Shown here piece after piece: positions 53,001 through 61,539 of a stretch of 64,000 nt of DNA. The notes beneath the pieces are model-generated. The model made no database searches, was not told where the DNA came from, and was given only the letters and a program-made list of their open reading frames with translations. Position 1 is the first letter of the stretch; every line of letters starts with the position of its first letter. This stretch comes from Cohnella sp. AR92 (GTDB taxonomy: Bacteria > Bacillota > Bacilli > Paenibacillales > Paenibacillaceae), in assembly GCF_003990975.1 (NCBI RefSeq), contig NZ_RZJR01000019.1, forward strand, positions 1 through 64,000, written 5' to 3'. The position numbers and the translations under genes were made by a program.

Positions 53001-55068
53001 AACTAACCTGATTGCTGCGAATGATGAAGGATTAATAAGCTACTTTTCCGAACTGGACATTCAATTAACGCAAGGTGTTACAGTGTATGTGAAAATAAGA
53101 ACTCCGGTAGGCGATCTATTACATTCCCGCTTCGCTATTAATTTATATACCCCGGCATTAACAACCTCTACCCCAGTGAACGCGGATTCAAGAACGAGTG
53201 GGTCTACGATATACAAGTTTACCGCCCCTTCGACAGGCGTATACAAATTCACGACAAGTTACTATGGTGGTAGCACGAGTGCAGGCCTAAACGATACTTT
53301 GCTTGGTGCATATTCTGACATTGACCTAATCAATTGGATTGATAACAACGATAATTTCAATAATTCTGTATTTTCTCAAGTCGTTATTTCCGTAACTGCG
53401 GGAACGTCAATCTATCTGCAAGTTCAATCGTTAGATTCGAAAGGCGTTCATGCAAGATTGAGTGCAACAGCGCTATCAACATCAACTTTGAGCATAAGCA
53501 CGACACCTGATATATCAACTTCAGATGTTAAGTTGTATAAGATTACGCCTACGTCAACAGGAACCTATCGAATCAATACGACTTATTACGGTGGTCTTGA
53601 TACTAACCAGGAAAATGATACGGTTATTTCGGTTTATAGCGATGCTTCATTCCAAACACTTCTCCCATATGGCTATAACGACGACTCGAACGGAATGCTC
53701 TTTTCTGAAGTCCTTGTATATCTTACGGCCAATACTTCATACTATCTCAAAGTTTCCGGTTACGACAATGCTCCGTTATATACAAGATTGAAAATTGCTC
53801 AGACAGCTGCGCCGTTATCATGGATCGATACTCCAACAAGCAATCAATCGATTAGTAAGTTATTTACGCTTAGTGGGTGGATCTTAGATGGCGCTGGTGT
53901 CAATAAAGTTGAAGTTCTTATAGATGGAACTGTTCAGGGTGAAGCGCAGTACGGCTTAAGCAGAGAGGATGTTTTTAATGCCTATCCTGCTTACAATAAT
54001 CATAATTCTGGATTTCAATATCCATTGAATACAACATTGTTAACAAACGGAACGCATACTCTGACTATACGTGAGACATCAATAATCGGCATATCAACTA
54101 TTGTTGCCACCAAAAGTTTTAGTATTTCTAATACACTTGATGGAAGTCTTCCAACTGTGAGCAGTCTTAGTGCTTCAGGAGCCGTACAGGCCAATAGCGG
54201 TTCATTTGATCTATATGCTTACGGAGTGGCAGACATCGGAGCAGGAGTGGCTAATGTCGAGTTTATTACCTGGTCAGAATTTAATGGACAAGATGACATA
54301 AAGACAGTCAAGGGAAAGAATATGGGAAGCGGAACCTGGAAGGCAACGATACCGCTGGATCAACATAACAACGAACGCGGAAATTATATTACGCATGTCT
54401 ACGTATCCGATTATTCGGGTTATAGGGTTCTAGTCGGTCAAGTGACATCGAAAGTTTATTTGAATGGAATAGATTACCGTTATGACGCAGCAGGGAGGCT
54501 GATTTCATTAATACCAGCTCTGAATAAAGAATACAAATTTACCTATGATAAAAATGGAAATATGCTTAAGAGCCAATACTACGACTATAGCAATGACACG
54601 TCGGGCTTATCCGGCTACAGCACGACACAAGGAAAGAACAACTGGTACTACCAAGAATGGGATGGAACAACCTTCACCAATTTGACTTGGGATAGTCTTA
54701 ACGGATTGTGGAGAAATTCTTCGAGCAGTACGGAAATCAGTAGTGACTCCCAACTTCCAGGAACGAAAAATTCCGTAAGAAAGTGGATAGTCTCTACAGT
54801 AGGGACCGTAACTATATCAGGGAATGTGGCCAAATCCGATATCACCGGCGGAGACGGAGTAAACGTAAAGATTATGAAGAATAGTACACAGATCTGGCCA
54901 GCAAGTGGATGGCAATACATTGCCTACAACAATAACTCTGGCATTAATGTTAACGTGAAAACTACTGTTGCAGCAGGAGATGCCATTTATTTCATAGTCG
55001 ATAAAAATGCCAATAATTCAAATGATTCAACTAAATGGAATCCCGTTATTTCTTATGATTTTATTTAA
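50035..55068 (+). CDS. Giant secreted subtilisin-like protease with repeats and RHS/YD tail
   Basis: 1677 residues. Order: signal peptide (1-40), I9-like prodomain (49-113), S8 catalytic domain (about 135-410) with Asp165 (AVLDTGISRHED), His195 (NGHGTHVAGI), Asn286 (AAAGNKGAG) and Ser350 (SGTSMAVPFA), a helical segment (430-520), a beta domain, 12 heptapeptide repeats (630-713), five PPC-like repeats (719-1263), an Ig-like domain, a GBS-Bsp-like domain (about 1370-1480), one YD/RHS unit (DYRYDAAGRLISL...KEYKFTYDKNGNML) and a C-terminal beta-sandwich (GDAIYFIVDKNANN, WNPVISYDF). All triad residues are present, so it should be active outside the cell. It heads the operon with the RHS toxin and may process it. 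Confidence 0.9.
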   Translation: MRVFCYFKEIASKAGVLCLIGALLLSVVPASPIAPTVHAASKSDSKQSSKYIVGLKKDVATDSFISKKGFDHRKVRKGRGSNTLMLSLDPDEVSNLKKDSSVRFVEPDAKVSVASIDSVTLTNDSELEEHQPSAETMPWGVHAIGADLADSQHLNGIGIKVAVLDTGISRHEDLNVRGGVTFVPDTESYYDDNGHGTHVAGIIGAQENNIGIVGVAPKVELYAVKVLDSMGTGSYSQVIQGIDWAVEHDMDILSMSIGGEVDSQALHEAITSAMNHGVIVIAAAGNKGAGEESEIYPALYPGVVSVGAVDQSLQKANFSSTGSELDLMAPGMSIRSTNFNGGYSSLSGTSMAVPFATGAAALLWSANKEWTAEHIIQQLYETATPLGAAHEYGHGLINVAKALQLINGPVELDVMSSPNDPNASFDVNEQDARLLELSNQLDALYRKAYQSDDQALAKKIKTQYYELYRQNVNLHQVTMVNSSLSKEERSVQLQSQIAAFENRSEEFKKLEEAYQQAITIALNAVLPEGSITNTNYKTGDGQVVQAGQEAKVSIAWVQVPSKVDIQVSNLDTQSIVSLDTYYPDDLFMTYTWSTLDTTSPGHYQIRLSYPDGPVDFDDFSIEVTEPVTQVPVEQEPVPVEQEPVPVEQEPVPVEQEPVPVEQEPVPVEQEPVPVEQEPVPVEQEPVPVEQEPVPVEQEPVIVEQEPVPVVDEPLMSIQATTLTLNSAVDVNLAEGVTQIYAFTPSATDKYKFFTGPYGGTGAENDTVLELFSDANLTNLIDSNDDANSTLFSEIGTTLTAGVTVYLRLSGYGLGAVHARLTVKNFITTITVGSSTNVSSASAYKFVPTTSGFYRFYTSYYGGSSSAGVNDTYLTLYSDNNLTQFIDYNDDAYNGNSFSEISSYLIAGVPYYIQIDNYFDVVHARLQIAAVTLDSLSLNSAVNLDSSTGLLKMYSFTPTTTDTFKFVTGPYGGTGDDNDTLIELYSDPQLTNLIAANDEGLISYFSELDIQLTQGVTVYVKIRTPVGDLLHSRFAINLYTPALTTSTPVNADSRTSGSTIYKFTAPSTGVYKFTTSYYGGSTSAGLNDTLLGAYSDIDLINWIDNNDNFNNSVFSQVVISVTAGTSIYLQVQSLDSKGVHARLSATALSTSTLSISTTPDISTSDVKLYKITPTSTGTYRINTTYYGGLDTNQENDTVISVYSDASFQTLLPYGYNDDSNGMLFSEVLVYLTANTSYYLKVSGYDNAPLYTRLKIAQTAAPLSWIDTPTSNQSISKLFTLSGWILDGAGVNKVEVLIDGTVQGEAQYGLSREDVFNAYPAYNNHNSGFQYPLNTTLLTNGTHTLTIRETSIIGISTIVATKSFSISNTLDGSLPTVSSLSASGAVQANSGSFDLYAYGVADIGAGVANVEFITWSEFNGQDDIKTVKGKNMGSGTWKATIPLDQHNNERGNYITHVYVSDYSGYRVLVGQVTSKVYLNGIDYRYDAAGRLISLIPALNKEYKFTYDKNGNMLKSQYYDYSNDTSGLSGYSTTQGKNNWYYQEWDGTTFTNLTWDSLNGLWRNSSSSTEISSDSQLPGTKNSVRKWIVSTVGTVTISGNVAKSDITGGDGVNVKIMKNSTQIWPASGWQYIAYNNNSGINVNVKTTVAAGDAIYFIVDKNANNSNDSTKWNPVISYDFI
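51922..52173 (+). repeat. Twelve 21-bp in-frame tandem repeats (VPVEQEP)
   Basis: Ten units encode VPVEQEP exactly, then VIVEQEP and VPVVDEP. The units differ only by GAG/GAA at one Glu codon in most cases, so expansion is recent. They encode a stiff acidic Pro-rich spacer between the catalytic part and the PPC-like repeats. Copy number could change by slippage without a frameshift. Confidence 0.95.
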
Positions 55069-55089
55069 ACTGAAAGGAGAACATTCGAT

Positions 55090-55758
55090 ATGTGGAAACA
55101 TAAATGGAGCAAGCGATTTATGGTATTGGCGGCAGTATTACTGGTGGTGCTCGCAATGGCTATTGGGTATGTAGTTGCAGAAGAAAACGATCAAGGACCT
55201 GATGAAAATAGTATTCGCAGAGAAATCGAAAGCAAGGTGAAGAGCAATCATCATATCCCCCTTCAGATTCAGGAATCATCCGGCGACTTGGCCTTGGAGG
55301 CGGAGCTTAACGATCTAAAGAGCAAAGCGCAACAAAACCGAACAAAGCGATTGCATCAAGCGGATCAATACAACTATACGCAAAGTGAACTCGAAGATTT
55401 ATTAGTCAACGGAGCGACTGTCGAGGATATCTATTATTCGGATTATATTGGCAATGAGTGGCTTGTCGAGCCGAAGGAGCTGATCAAGCAAAAGCAGGAT
55501 GGCAGTTTATCGTGGACAGAAATAGAAGCAAAAGTGAAGCGTGATAAAGAATCGCAACTAGCCTTGTTATCCAAAAAACACCCAAAAGTCCAAAACTTAT
55601 TCGCCAAGAAGAAAATGAATTCGGCTGAGAAGCTGCAAATGCTAGAGCTGGCTGATCAACAAGGAGAGCAGGCTGTATCTAAAGCACTGGTCGATTATGA
55701 GTCCAAAGGGCTCGAAGGCCTTCACTTAAAGAAATCTGACTCGTTGGAGGAGAACTAA
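55090..55758 (+). CDS. Secreted or membrane-anchored helical protein, unknown function
   Basis: 222 residues. A hydrophobic N-terminal segment (about 11-29, VLAAVLLVVLAMAIGYVVA) acts as signal or anchor. The rest is highly charged and helical: a Lys/Glu-rich coiled-coil-like part (LALEAELNDLKSKAQQNRTK), a conserved-looking middle (YTQSELEDLLVNGATVEDIYYSDYIGNEWLVEP) and another charged helix. No known domain. It lies between the protease and the RHS gene, with 21 nt before it (GAAAGGAG site) and no gap after it, so its role is probably in export, folding or processing of the RHS protein. Confidence 0.75.
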   Translation: MWKHKWSKRFMVLAAVLLVVLAMAIGYVVAEENDQGPDENSIRREIESKVKSNHHIPLQIQESSGDLALEAELNDLKSKAQQNRTKRLHQADQYNYTQSELEDLLVNGATVEDIYYSDYIGNEWLVEPKELIKQKQDGSLSWTEIEAKVKRDKESQLALLSKKHPKVQNLFAKKKMNSAEKLQMLELADQQGEQAVSKALVDYESKGLEGLHLKKSDSLEEN

Positions 55759-58700
55759 ATGAGAACATTGTATTCTTTTCTATTCTCCTTATGCTTTGCA
55801 TTTCTATTCGCTTTGATTATGAAGCCGAATATCGGACATGCCGAAGTTAGCGGCAGCGTACTTGATGGATTAATCGCTCAGCAAAATATCAATCAAACTG
55901 AGAAGCCTCAGTATTCATCATTAGGTGGTGCGAATGAAACTGTTGATCCGAATTCAGGAAAACTAACCTGGACTCAGAATCAAATTCATCTACCGGGTCG
56001 AGATGGCCTGGACTTGGATATAGGCGTCTTGTACGATTCGAATTATTCTTTTTCTTATATGAGAAGCTCGACCAGCAGCAAACAAGTCAAAAAGTATAAC
56101 TATTACATTTCCAGATATGATTTGGGAGTCGGGTTCTCCTTTACGTTCCCATCCATTCAATTGGCGGATGGAGGATATAAATACTATCATCACGGAGACG
56201 GGCAAATCTATCGCTTTGATACCAGTGCGACTTCAGAACCTGATAAGACAACGCACCTGATCGGTTACCAAGGCAAAGACATGAAGTTGATGACAGATTC
56301 TAGCACAACCGGTCTATATAACAATGGACAGGAACGCTCCAAATATTATTTGGAATACGCGAACAAAAAAAGAGAATATTTTGCTCAAGACGGGCGTCTA
56401 TTGGGCATTGTGGACCGCTTCGGGAATGAAATCAAATTCCAGCATATTGATCGCCTAATGTATGACGGCAAGACGTATAAAGTCATCTCTTCCATTACGG
56501 ATACTTTAAATCGGACGGTTACCTTTACTTATGAGTCCAATATATCCAGCGGCAATGATGAGAGCATCTACGTTACTGTCAAAGATGCTAATAACGTACA
56601 AACGAACAGCGTTACCTATTTGAAATATGCGCAAGATTTATTATTCAATAGCACTCCTGATGGTTATGTTCCTAATCTTTGGGAAATAGACAATGAGGAT
56701 GACTATATTTATTTTGGATATGACGTCCAGACGGGAAGGTTTATTTTTACAAGCAAGTCGTTTACTAACTCAGGATATAATAGTTATAACCTCTTAACTG
56801 ACGTCTATTATCGAAATGCAAGCACTCATACAACGTATGATAAAGTAACGAGAAACTTAGGATCCGGTGGTGTTTGCGAGGATTTCAGAGTGACATCCAG
56901 CTATGATGATAAGAGTGGAGGAACTTCGCCAGCGGGAGGCTATTCTCATATCAATTATACCTATAAGGGTGATTATACTGGGTATCCGGCATATACGAAT
57001 CCTGCTGCATTACCAACAACCTACTATTATTCATCAACGAGTACCGTTCAGAGCAGCACGCCGACCTTTGGATTAGAGAACACGACCAATTTTGATGGAA
57101 AGGGAAAACATGTTTCAACGGTTACCTTAGCGAGCAATGGGGAGAAGAAAGTAGTAAATAACTTGCTCTTCGATAGCATACTTAAATCAAAGCCCACAAA
57201 AACTCAAATAATGGAATCTGATGGAAGTTCAACGAATGTCCTCTATGTAGGAAGAGAATATGCGGATTGGGGAGGGGTGCTTAGTGAGACTCAGCCGCTT
57301 ACGGATACTCAATTCAACAATGCTTCAACAAAGGCTAAATATACCACGACATATACGTACGACACAAACTTCTATTTCCCATTAAGTAAATCTTGGTATA
57401 AGGATATCGAAAGCACGACACCGATTATAGAATCCTATCAATACTATCCAAGCGGTCGATTAAAGAGTACGACAGATGCAGTGGGAACTGTAGTTAATTA
57501 TTGCTACGAGTCTACCGATGGGTTGACGTCAACTTGCACTAATCCTAGTGCTACGCTTAATGGAAAAGTGGGGAAAATAAAAGCAACAAAATTGTTAGGC
57601 GGCGGTCAAGTTGCAACAACGGAAACCATTTACAAAGCGGACACACAGTTTGCCTACCCAGGAGAGATCATTACCTACTTTACAACACTAAACGATAGCA
57701 ACCAGAACGTGTCTCAAACGACCAAGAAATCATATACTTACTATGGTACTGGATTAATTCAAACGGAAACAGACGGAGCCGGCAGAACGACTCGGTATGA
57801 ATACGATGCATTGAGAAGGCTGACAAAAATTCAGTATCCAAAGTTTATTAATTTGGCGAATACACAGTATGATTCTTACGACCAATACCAGTATGACTAT
57901 GTCTATACCCCGTCGACCGCCGATTCAGAGACGCGTAATATCTATTCTTTGAGGGTGACTAGTAGTAGAACTTATGTCACCACTTCAGGATCTACCCAGA
58001 TATCTAAACAGGTCTCCTATTACGATGGACTAGGCTTATTAAGATACGACCAATTGATAGGTGGAGGACAGACACAAACAACGCAGTATCATTGGGATGA
58101 CCTGAAGCGGGCTGTTTATATGATTGATCCGATGGGATATACGACCACGGTTTCGTATGATGAATGGGGCAATCAGAAAGAGTCGATAGATTCGGACAAC
58201 AATCTATATGTAACGGAAACGAATTTGCTTGCTCGCGAATCAACCACCTATTTCGTTGCTGCTAGCAACGTAGCCACTTACAGGACTAACCCGTACCTGG
58301 CCGCTAACAAGTCCAGTGTATTGAAGAAAAGTTATGATCAATGGGGACGTCTCCTTTCGAATACGGCATATAAAACATGGCCTAGTACCAGCCAACCCGT
58401 CACTGAGACTTATTCCTATGATTTGACTGGAAATGTAGTAACCCAAACGGACCCCAAAGGAAATGTCAATGATGAGGGGGTGACCAGCAAATTCAGCTAT
58501 GATGCCAAGAATCGTCTTACGAGCATAAAGGATGCGCTTGGTCAAATAACAAAGTATGAATATAATGCAAATGATCAGATTGTTAGAACCACCATTCAAA
58601 ATGGCAATTCAGGAACTCAACAGGTTATTAGCACCAAAACGTATAATGAAGTAGGTTTAATAACCTCCAAAACCGACCCGAATAATCAAAAGGAATCCTA

Positions 58701-60711
58701 TTCCATTTTCAATAACGTGGGATTATTAGAGAAGACTACGGATCGCAATGGAACGATTTATAGATATCAATATGACGAGAGAAATTTGCCAAAAATCCAA
58801 ACGGTTACCGGTATGGTCGGCGGGGTTACTCAGAAACTGCAAACAGAGACAACTATTGGGTATAACGGAATTCTGAATGATAAAATTCAAACCTTGCAAA
58901 GCAATGTAACAGGAACATTAGTTGATTCGGGAATATTAACTACGGGAATTGATAGTCTTAAACGTACAACTTCAAAACAAATTCAGGAAAGTGGATTTAC
59001 ATCGTACCTTGGACTTGCGTACGACTTAAATAACCGTATTACTCAAATATCATCTGGTACTAATTCTGCGAGCACGTTCAATGTTCTATATAAGTATGCT
59101 AAGAAGAATTTGGAAAAAGTCCAAGTAGACGGTCAGAGCACTGTAAATAACTTGGATTCCACAAATGTAAAGTATACTTATTATCCGAATGGTCAGCTCC
59201 AAAGTATAACCTATCCACCATTACCGAACGGGAAACTACTGACAATTAATTATACCTATGATGCACTGAATCGGGTTTCGACTGTCCAAAATAAGAATGG
59301 GGTCGATGTACTGTCCTCGTTTACCTATGGATATGACAATAATGGTAACATTACATCGATTATTGAAGTGAGAGGGCAATTCACCACTACGAGCAACTAT
59401 ACCTATGACAAGCTGAATCGCCTGACAGGAACGTCTCGTAATGGCGGAGCAACTGTAAGCTATACTTATGACCTCAAGGGTAATCGTCAAGCCGTTACGA
59501 ATAATGCATTTGCTTTAACCCCTGAAACTACTCGTTACGATTATGATTTATTGAACAAGTTAAAGTCTATAACAAAGGGAGCTGCTGTAACTTCGTTTGA
59601 GTATGCTCCGGACAATCTCCGCTACAAGAAAACCTCCGGTAGTACTGTCAGTCAGTATCGCTACAATCAAAACGGAGAAGTTATAGCAGAGGTAAACGGA
59701 AGTAATCAAACGACAGCAAATTACGTACGTGGAGACCGTTTATTGGTTAAAAAGGATGTTGCAACCTCCAAGAATTACTATTACTTATATAATGGTCATG
59801 GCGATGTCGTACAGATGGTCGATGCTTCGACGGGAAATGTTGTCAATAGTTACAGCTATGATGAATGGGGCAACATATTACAACAAACAGAAGATCCTTC
59901 GGCATCAAATATATTCAAGTATGCTGGGGAAGTATATGATAATGAGACCGGACTATATTATTTAAGGGCCCGATATTATGATCCAAGTGTAGGGAGGTTT
60001 ATCAATGAGGATACGTATGAGGGGCAGGTAAATAATCCTCTAAGCTTGAACCTTTATACGTATGTCCAGAATAACCCGTTGATTTATACAGATCCGTCAG
60101 GTATGTGTGGAGTTAAGAGCTGGGGAGACGCTGGTGATTGCTTTGTAAAAGCCGGTAAGGCTGTAAAGAAAGCGGCAGTCGCGACATACAATTTCTTAAT
60201 TGGAGATGATCTTAACACTTTATTTGACCCCAACTCATCGCAACAAGAAAAAGATATGGCAGCAAAGATGCTCGCTTTGAACTTTATCCCAGGAGAAGGT
60301 CAGGTTGCAAAAATAGGGTTGAAGGCAGCGGAAAAACAGGCATTAAAGATAGCAGAAGAGCAATTAGCCAAACAAATTCTAAAAGAGTCTGATCAATTCA
60401 TAAATATATACAGGGCTGTTGGTGCAGAAGAGTTTTATCAGATAATGAAGAGTGGCTCCTTTATGGTTAGCCCTATGGGATTTGATGGGAAGCAGTTTGG
60501 GTTAAACTTTGATGATACGCTTAAGTTTGCCGAAAAATACAAAGATATCGCAGCAATAGTAGAAGTCAAGGTTTCAAAGACAGAACTCGATAGGCTTGCT
60601 GATTATACACACGTCGACCCGTTTATTTTTAAGAATGGTACACTTACGATTCACCTTGAAAACTTGGATGATTTCAACAAAATAATACAGGCAATTAGTC
60701 ACAAGTACTAA
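55759..60711 (+). CDS. Secreted RHS/YD-repeat polymorphic toxin (WapA-like)
   Basis: 1650 residues. Signal peptide (1-28, ending IGHA), an N-terminal beta-rich region, then many YD repeats (RYEYDALRRLTKIQYPKF, VSYDEWGNQKESIDSDNNL, FSYDAKNRLTSIKDALGQI) forming the RHS shell, and the RHS core motif near 1400-1450 (YYLRARYYDPSVGRFINEDT ... NNPLIYTDPSGM). After DPSGM (1445-1449) comes a unique C-terminal domain of about 200 residues: a hydrophobic/helical pretoxin part, then INIYRAVGAEEFYQIMKSGS, GKQFGLNFDDTLKFAEKY and IVEVKVSKTEL, which resembles ADP-ribosyltransferase-like toxins but only loosely. The immunity gene follows. Delivery to neighbours by contact, as for WapA, is inferred. Confidence 0.88.
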   Translation: MRTLYSFLFSLCFAFLFALIMKPNIGHAEVSGSVLDGLIAQQNINQTEKPQYSSLGGANETVDPNSGKLTWTQNQIHLPGRDGLDLDIGVLYDSNYSFSYMRSSTSSKQVKKYNYYISRYDLGVGFSFTFPSIQLADGGYKYYHHGDGQIYRFDTSATSEPDKTTHLIGYQGKDMKLMTDSSTTGLYNNGQERSKYYLEYANKKREYFAQDGRLLGIVDRFGNEIKFQHIDRLMYDGKTYKVISSITDTLNRTVTFTYESNISSGNDESIYVTVKDANNVQTNSVTYLKYAQDLLFNSTPDGYVPNLWEIDNEDDYIYFGYDVQTGRFIFTSKSFTNSGYNSYNLLTDVYYRNASTHTTYDKVTRNLGSGGVCEDFRVTSSYDDKSGGTSPAGGYSHINYTYKGDYTGYPAYTNPAALPTTYYYSSTSTVQSSTPTFGLENTTNFDGKGKHVSTVTLASNGEKKVVNNLLFDSILKSKPTKTQIMESDGSSTNVLYVGREYADWGGVLSETQPLTDTQFNNASTKAKYTTTYTYDTNFYFPLSKSWYKDIESTTPIIESYQYYPSGRLKSTTDAVGTVVNYCYESTDGLTSTCTNPSATLNGKVGKIKATKLLGGGQVATTETIYKADTQFAYPGEIITYFTTLNDSNQNVSQTTKKSYTYYGTGLIQTETDGAGRTTRYEYDALRRLTKIQYPKFINLANTQYDSYDQYQYDYVYTPSTADSETRNIYSLRVTSSRTYVTTSGSTQISKQVSYYDGLGLLRYDQLIGGGQTQTTQYHWDDLKRAVYMIDPMGYTTTVSYDEWGNQKESIDSDNNLYVTETNLLARESTTYFVAASNVATYRTNPYLAANKSSVLKKSYDQWGRLLSNTAYKTWPSTSQPVTETYSYDLTGNVVTQTDPKGNVNDEGVTSKFSYDAKNRLTSIKDALGQITKYEYNANDQIVRTTIQNGNSGTQQVISTKTYNEVGLITSKTDPNNQKESYSIFNNVGLLEKTTDRNGTIYRYQYDERNLPKIQTVTGMVGGVTQKLQTETTIGYNGILNDKIQTLQSNVTGTLVDSGILTTGIDSLKRTTSKQIQESGFTSYLGLAYDLNNRITQISSGTNSASTFNVLYKYAKKNLEKVQVDGQSTVNNLDSTNVKYTYYPNGQLQSITYPPLPNGKLLTINYTYDALNRVSTVQNKNGVDVLSSFTYGYDNNGNITSIIEVRGQFTTTSNYTYDKLNRLTGTSRNGGATVSYTYDLKGNRQAVTNNAFALTPETTRYDYDLLNKLKSITKGAAVTSFEYAPDNLRYKKTSGSTVSQYRYNQNGEVIAEVNGSNQTTANYVRGDRLLVKKDVATSKNYYYLYNGHGDVVQMVDASTGNVVNSYSYDEWGNILQQTEDPSASNIFKYAGEVYDNETGLYYLRARYYDPSVGRFINEDTYEGQVNNPLSLNLYTYVQNNPLIYTDPSGMCGVKSWGDAGDCFVKAGKAVKKAAVATYNFLIGDDLNTLFDPNSSQQEKDMAAKMLALNFIPGEGQVAKIGLKAAEKQALKIAEEQLAKQILKESDQFINIYRAVGAEEFYQIMKSGSFMVSPMGFDGKQFGLNFDDTLKFAEKYKDIAAIVEVKVSKTELDRLADYTHVDPFIFKNGTLTIHLENLDDFNKIIQAISHKY

Positions 60712-60726
60712 TTAGAGGAGATTATT

Positions 60727-61044
60727 ATGCTTAAACTGGATGCAAGAGTGATTTTCGATTCAAAGAACTTAACTCACGATATAAGCGCTAAAAACATTCT
60801 TAGACCAGGAATAAACTTTGGAAACAATTTATTGTTTTCGGGGACGATTATTCCGGATGCTGATGTAGAAGTGTTAGTGAGAGATGCTCAATATTCGGTA
60901 ACGATTGAGCTTCCAACAGTCGATGAAGAAGCGTTTGGGCACATCAGAGACCTTGTAAAGAGTGGTGGCAGTATCACTCTTCAACTGGCTTCTAAAATAT
61001 TGGGAAAGGGAATAATTGAAAACTTCACCTTTGAAACTGAGTAA
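60727..61044 (+). CDS. Probable immunity protein for the RHS toxin
   Basis: 105 residues, no signal peptide, mixed alpha/beta (MLKLDARVIFDSKNLTHDIS, NNLLFSGTIIPDADVEVLVR, SGGSITLQLASKILGKGIIE). It starts 15 nt after the toxin stop with TTAGAGGAG in front. A small cytoplasmic protein directly after a DPxG-type RHS toxin end is the standard immunity position. I recognise no family; the call rests on context. Confidence 0.7.
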   Translation: MLKLDARVIFDSKNLTHDISAKNILRPGINFGNNLLFSGTIIPDADVEVLVRDAQYSVTIELPTVDEEAFGHIRDLVKSGGSITLQLASKILGKGIIENFTFETE

Positions 61045-61123
61045 AGAGAGTGGCCACATGCGAGTGTAACAACTCCATGTGGCTTCTTTCAACAAAGAGG
61101 CATAGTAGAAGGAGGCTAAGCTC

Positions 61124-61288
61124 GTGCGGTCGTTGCCAAGGTATATCGCATCGTCAGACTTTGATGACCTGATCGAACTGGCGTTAGCTAACGGCGACAA
61201 GGAGTGGTTCCTCGATCTCGTTCAGCGGAAAAAGGAACTGGAAAAGGCGGAAGCGGAAGTCCGGCGCGACCTTGGCTTCGAAGATTAG
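61124..61288 (+). CDS. Small acidic/helical protein, IDEAL-domain-like
   Basis: 54 residues. GTG start 6 nt after a perfect AAGGAGG. The product RSLPRYIASSDFDDLIELAL, ANGDKEWFLDLVQRKKELEK resembles the IDEAL domain (short helical pair found at the ends of Bacillus proteins), followed by a charged helix. It follows the immunity gene by 79 nt and is followed by a terminator. Function unknown. Confidence 0.6.
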   Translation: MRSLPRYIASSDFDDLIELALANGDKEWFLDLVQRKKELEKAEAEVRRDLGFED

Positions 61289-61318
61289 ACGTTGACTTGC
61301 GAAAATAGATGGGATGAA

Positions 61319-61366
61319 TAGAGCACATGGCTCCCTTCAATACATGGGGCTCATGTGCTCTATTTT
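61319..61366 (+). terminator. Terminator after the small IDEAL-like gene
   Basis: AGAGCACATG pairs with CATGTGCTCT around a 22-nt loop that itself pairs partly (GGCTCCC / GGGGCT); ATTTTGATT follows. Confidence 0.75.
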
Positions 61367-61539
61367 GATTGGTGATAAGTCGGGCGCGAACGTCATGCTT
61401 TCGGTTTTCGAGGCTCTCCGATGGTGAACGGATGATTTTACCACCGAAGGGGTTGAACGGGCGCAGCACCCGGAATGCGCAAGCGAGACACGGTTAAACA
61501 GGAGTCGAGTGCGGTGGAACGATAACGACAAACGTGCTA

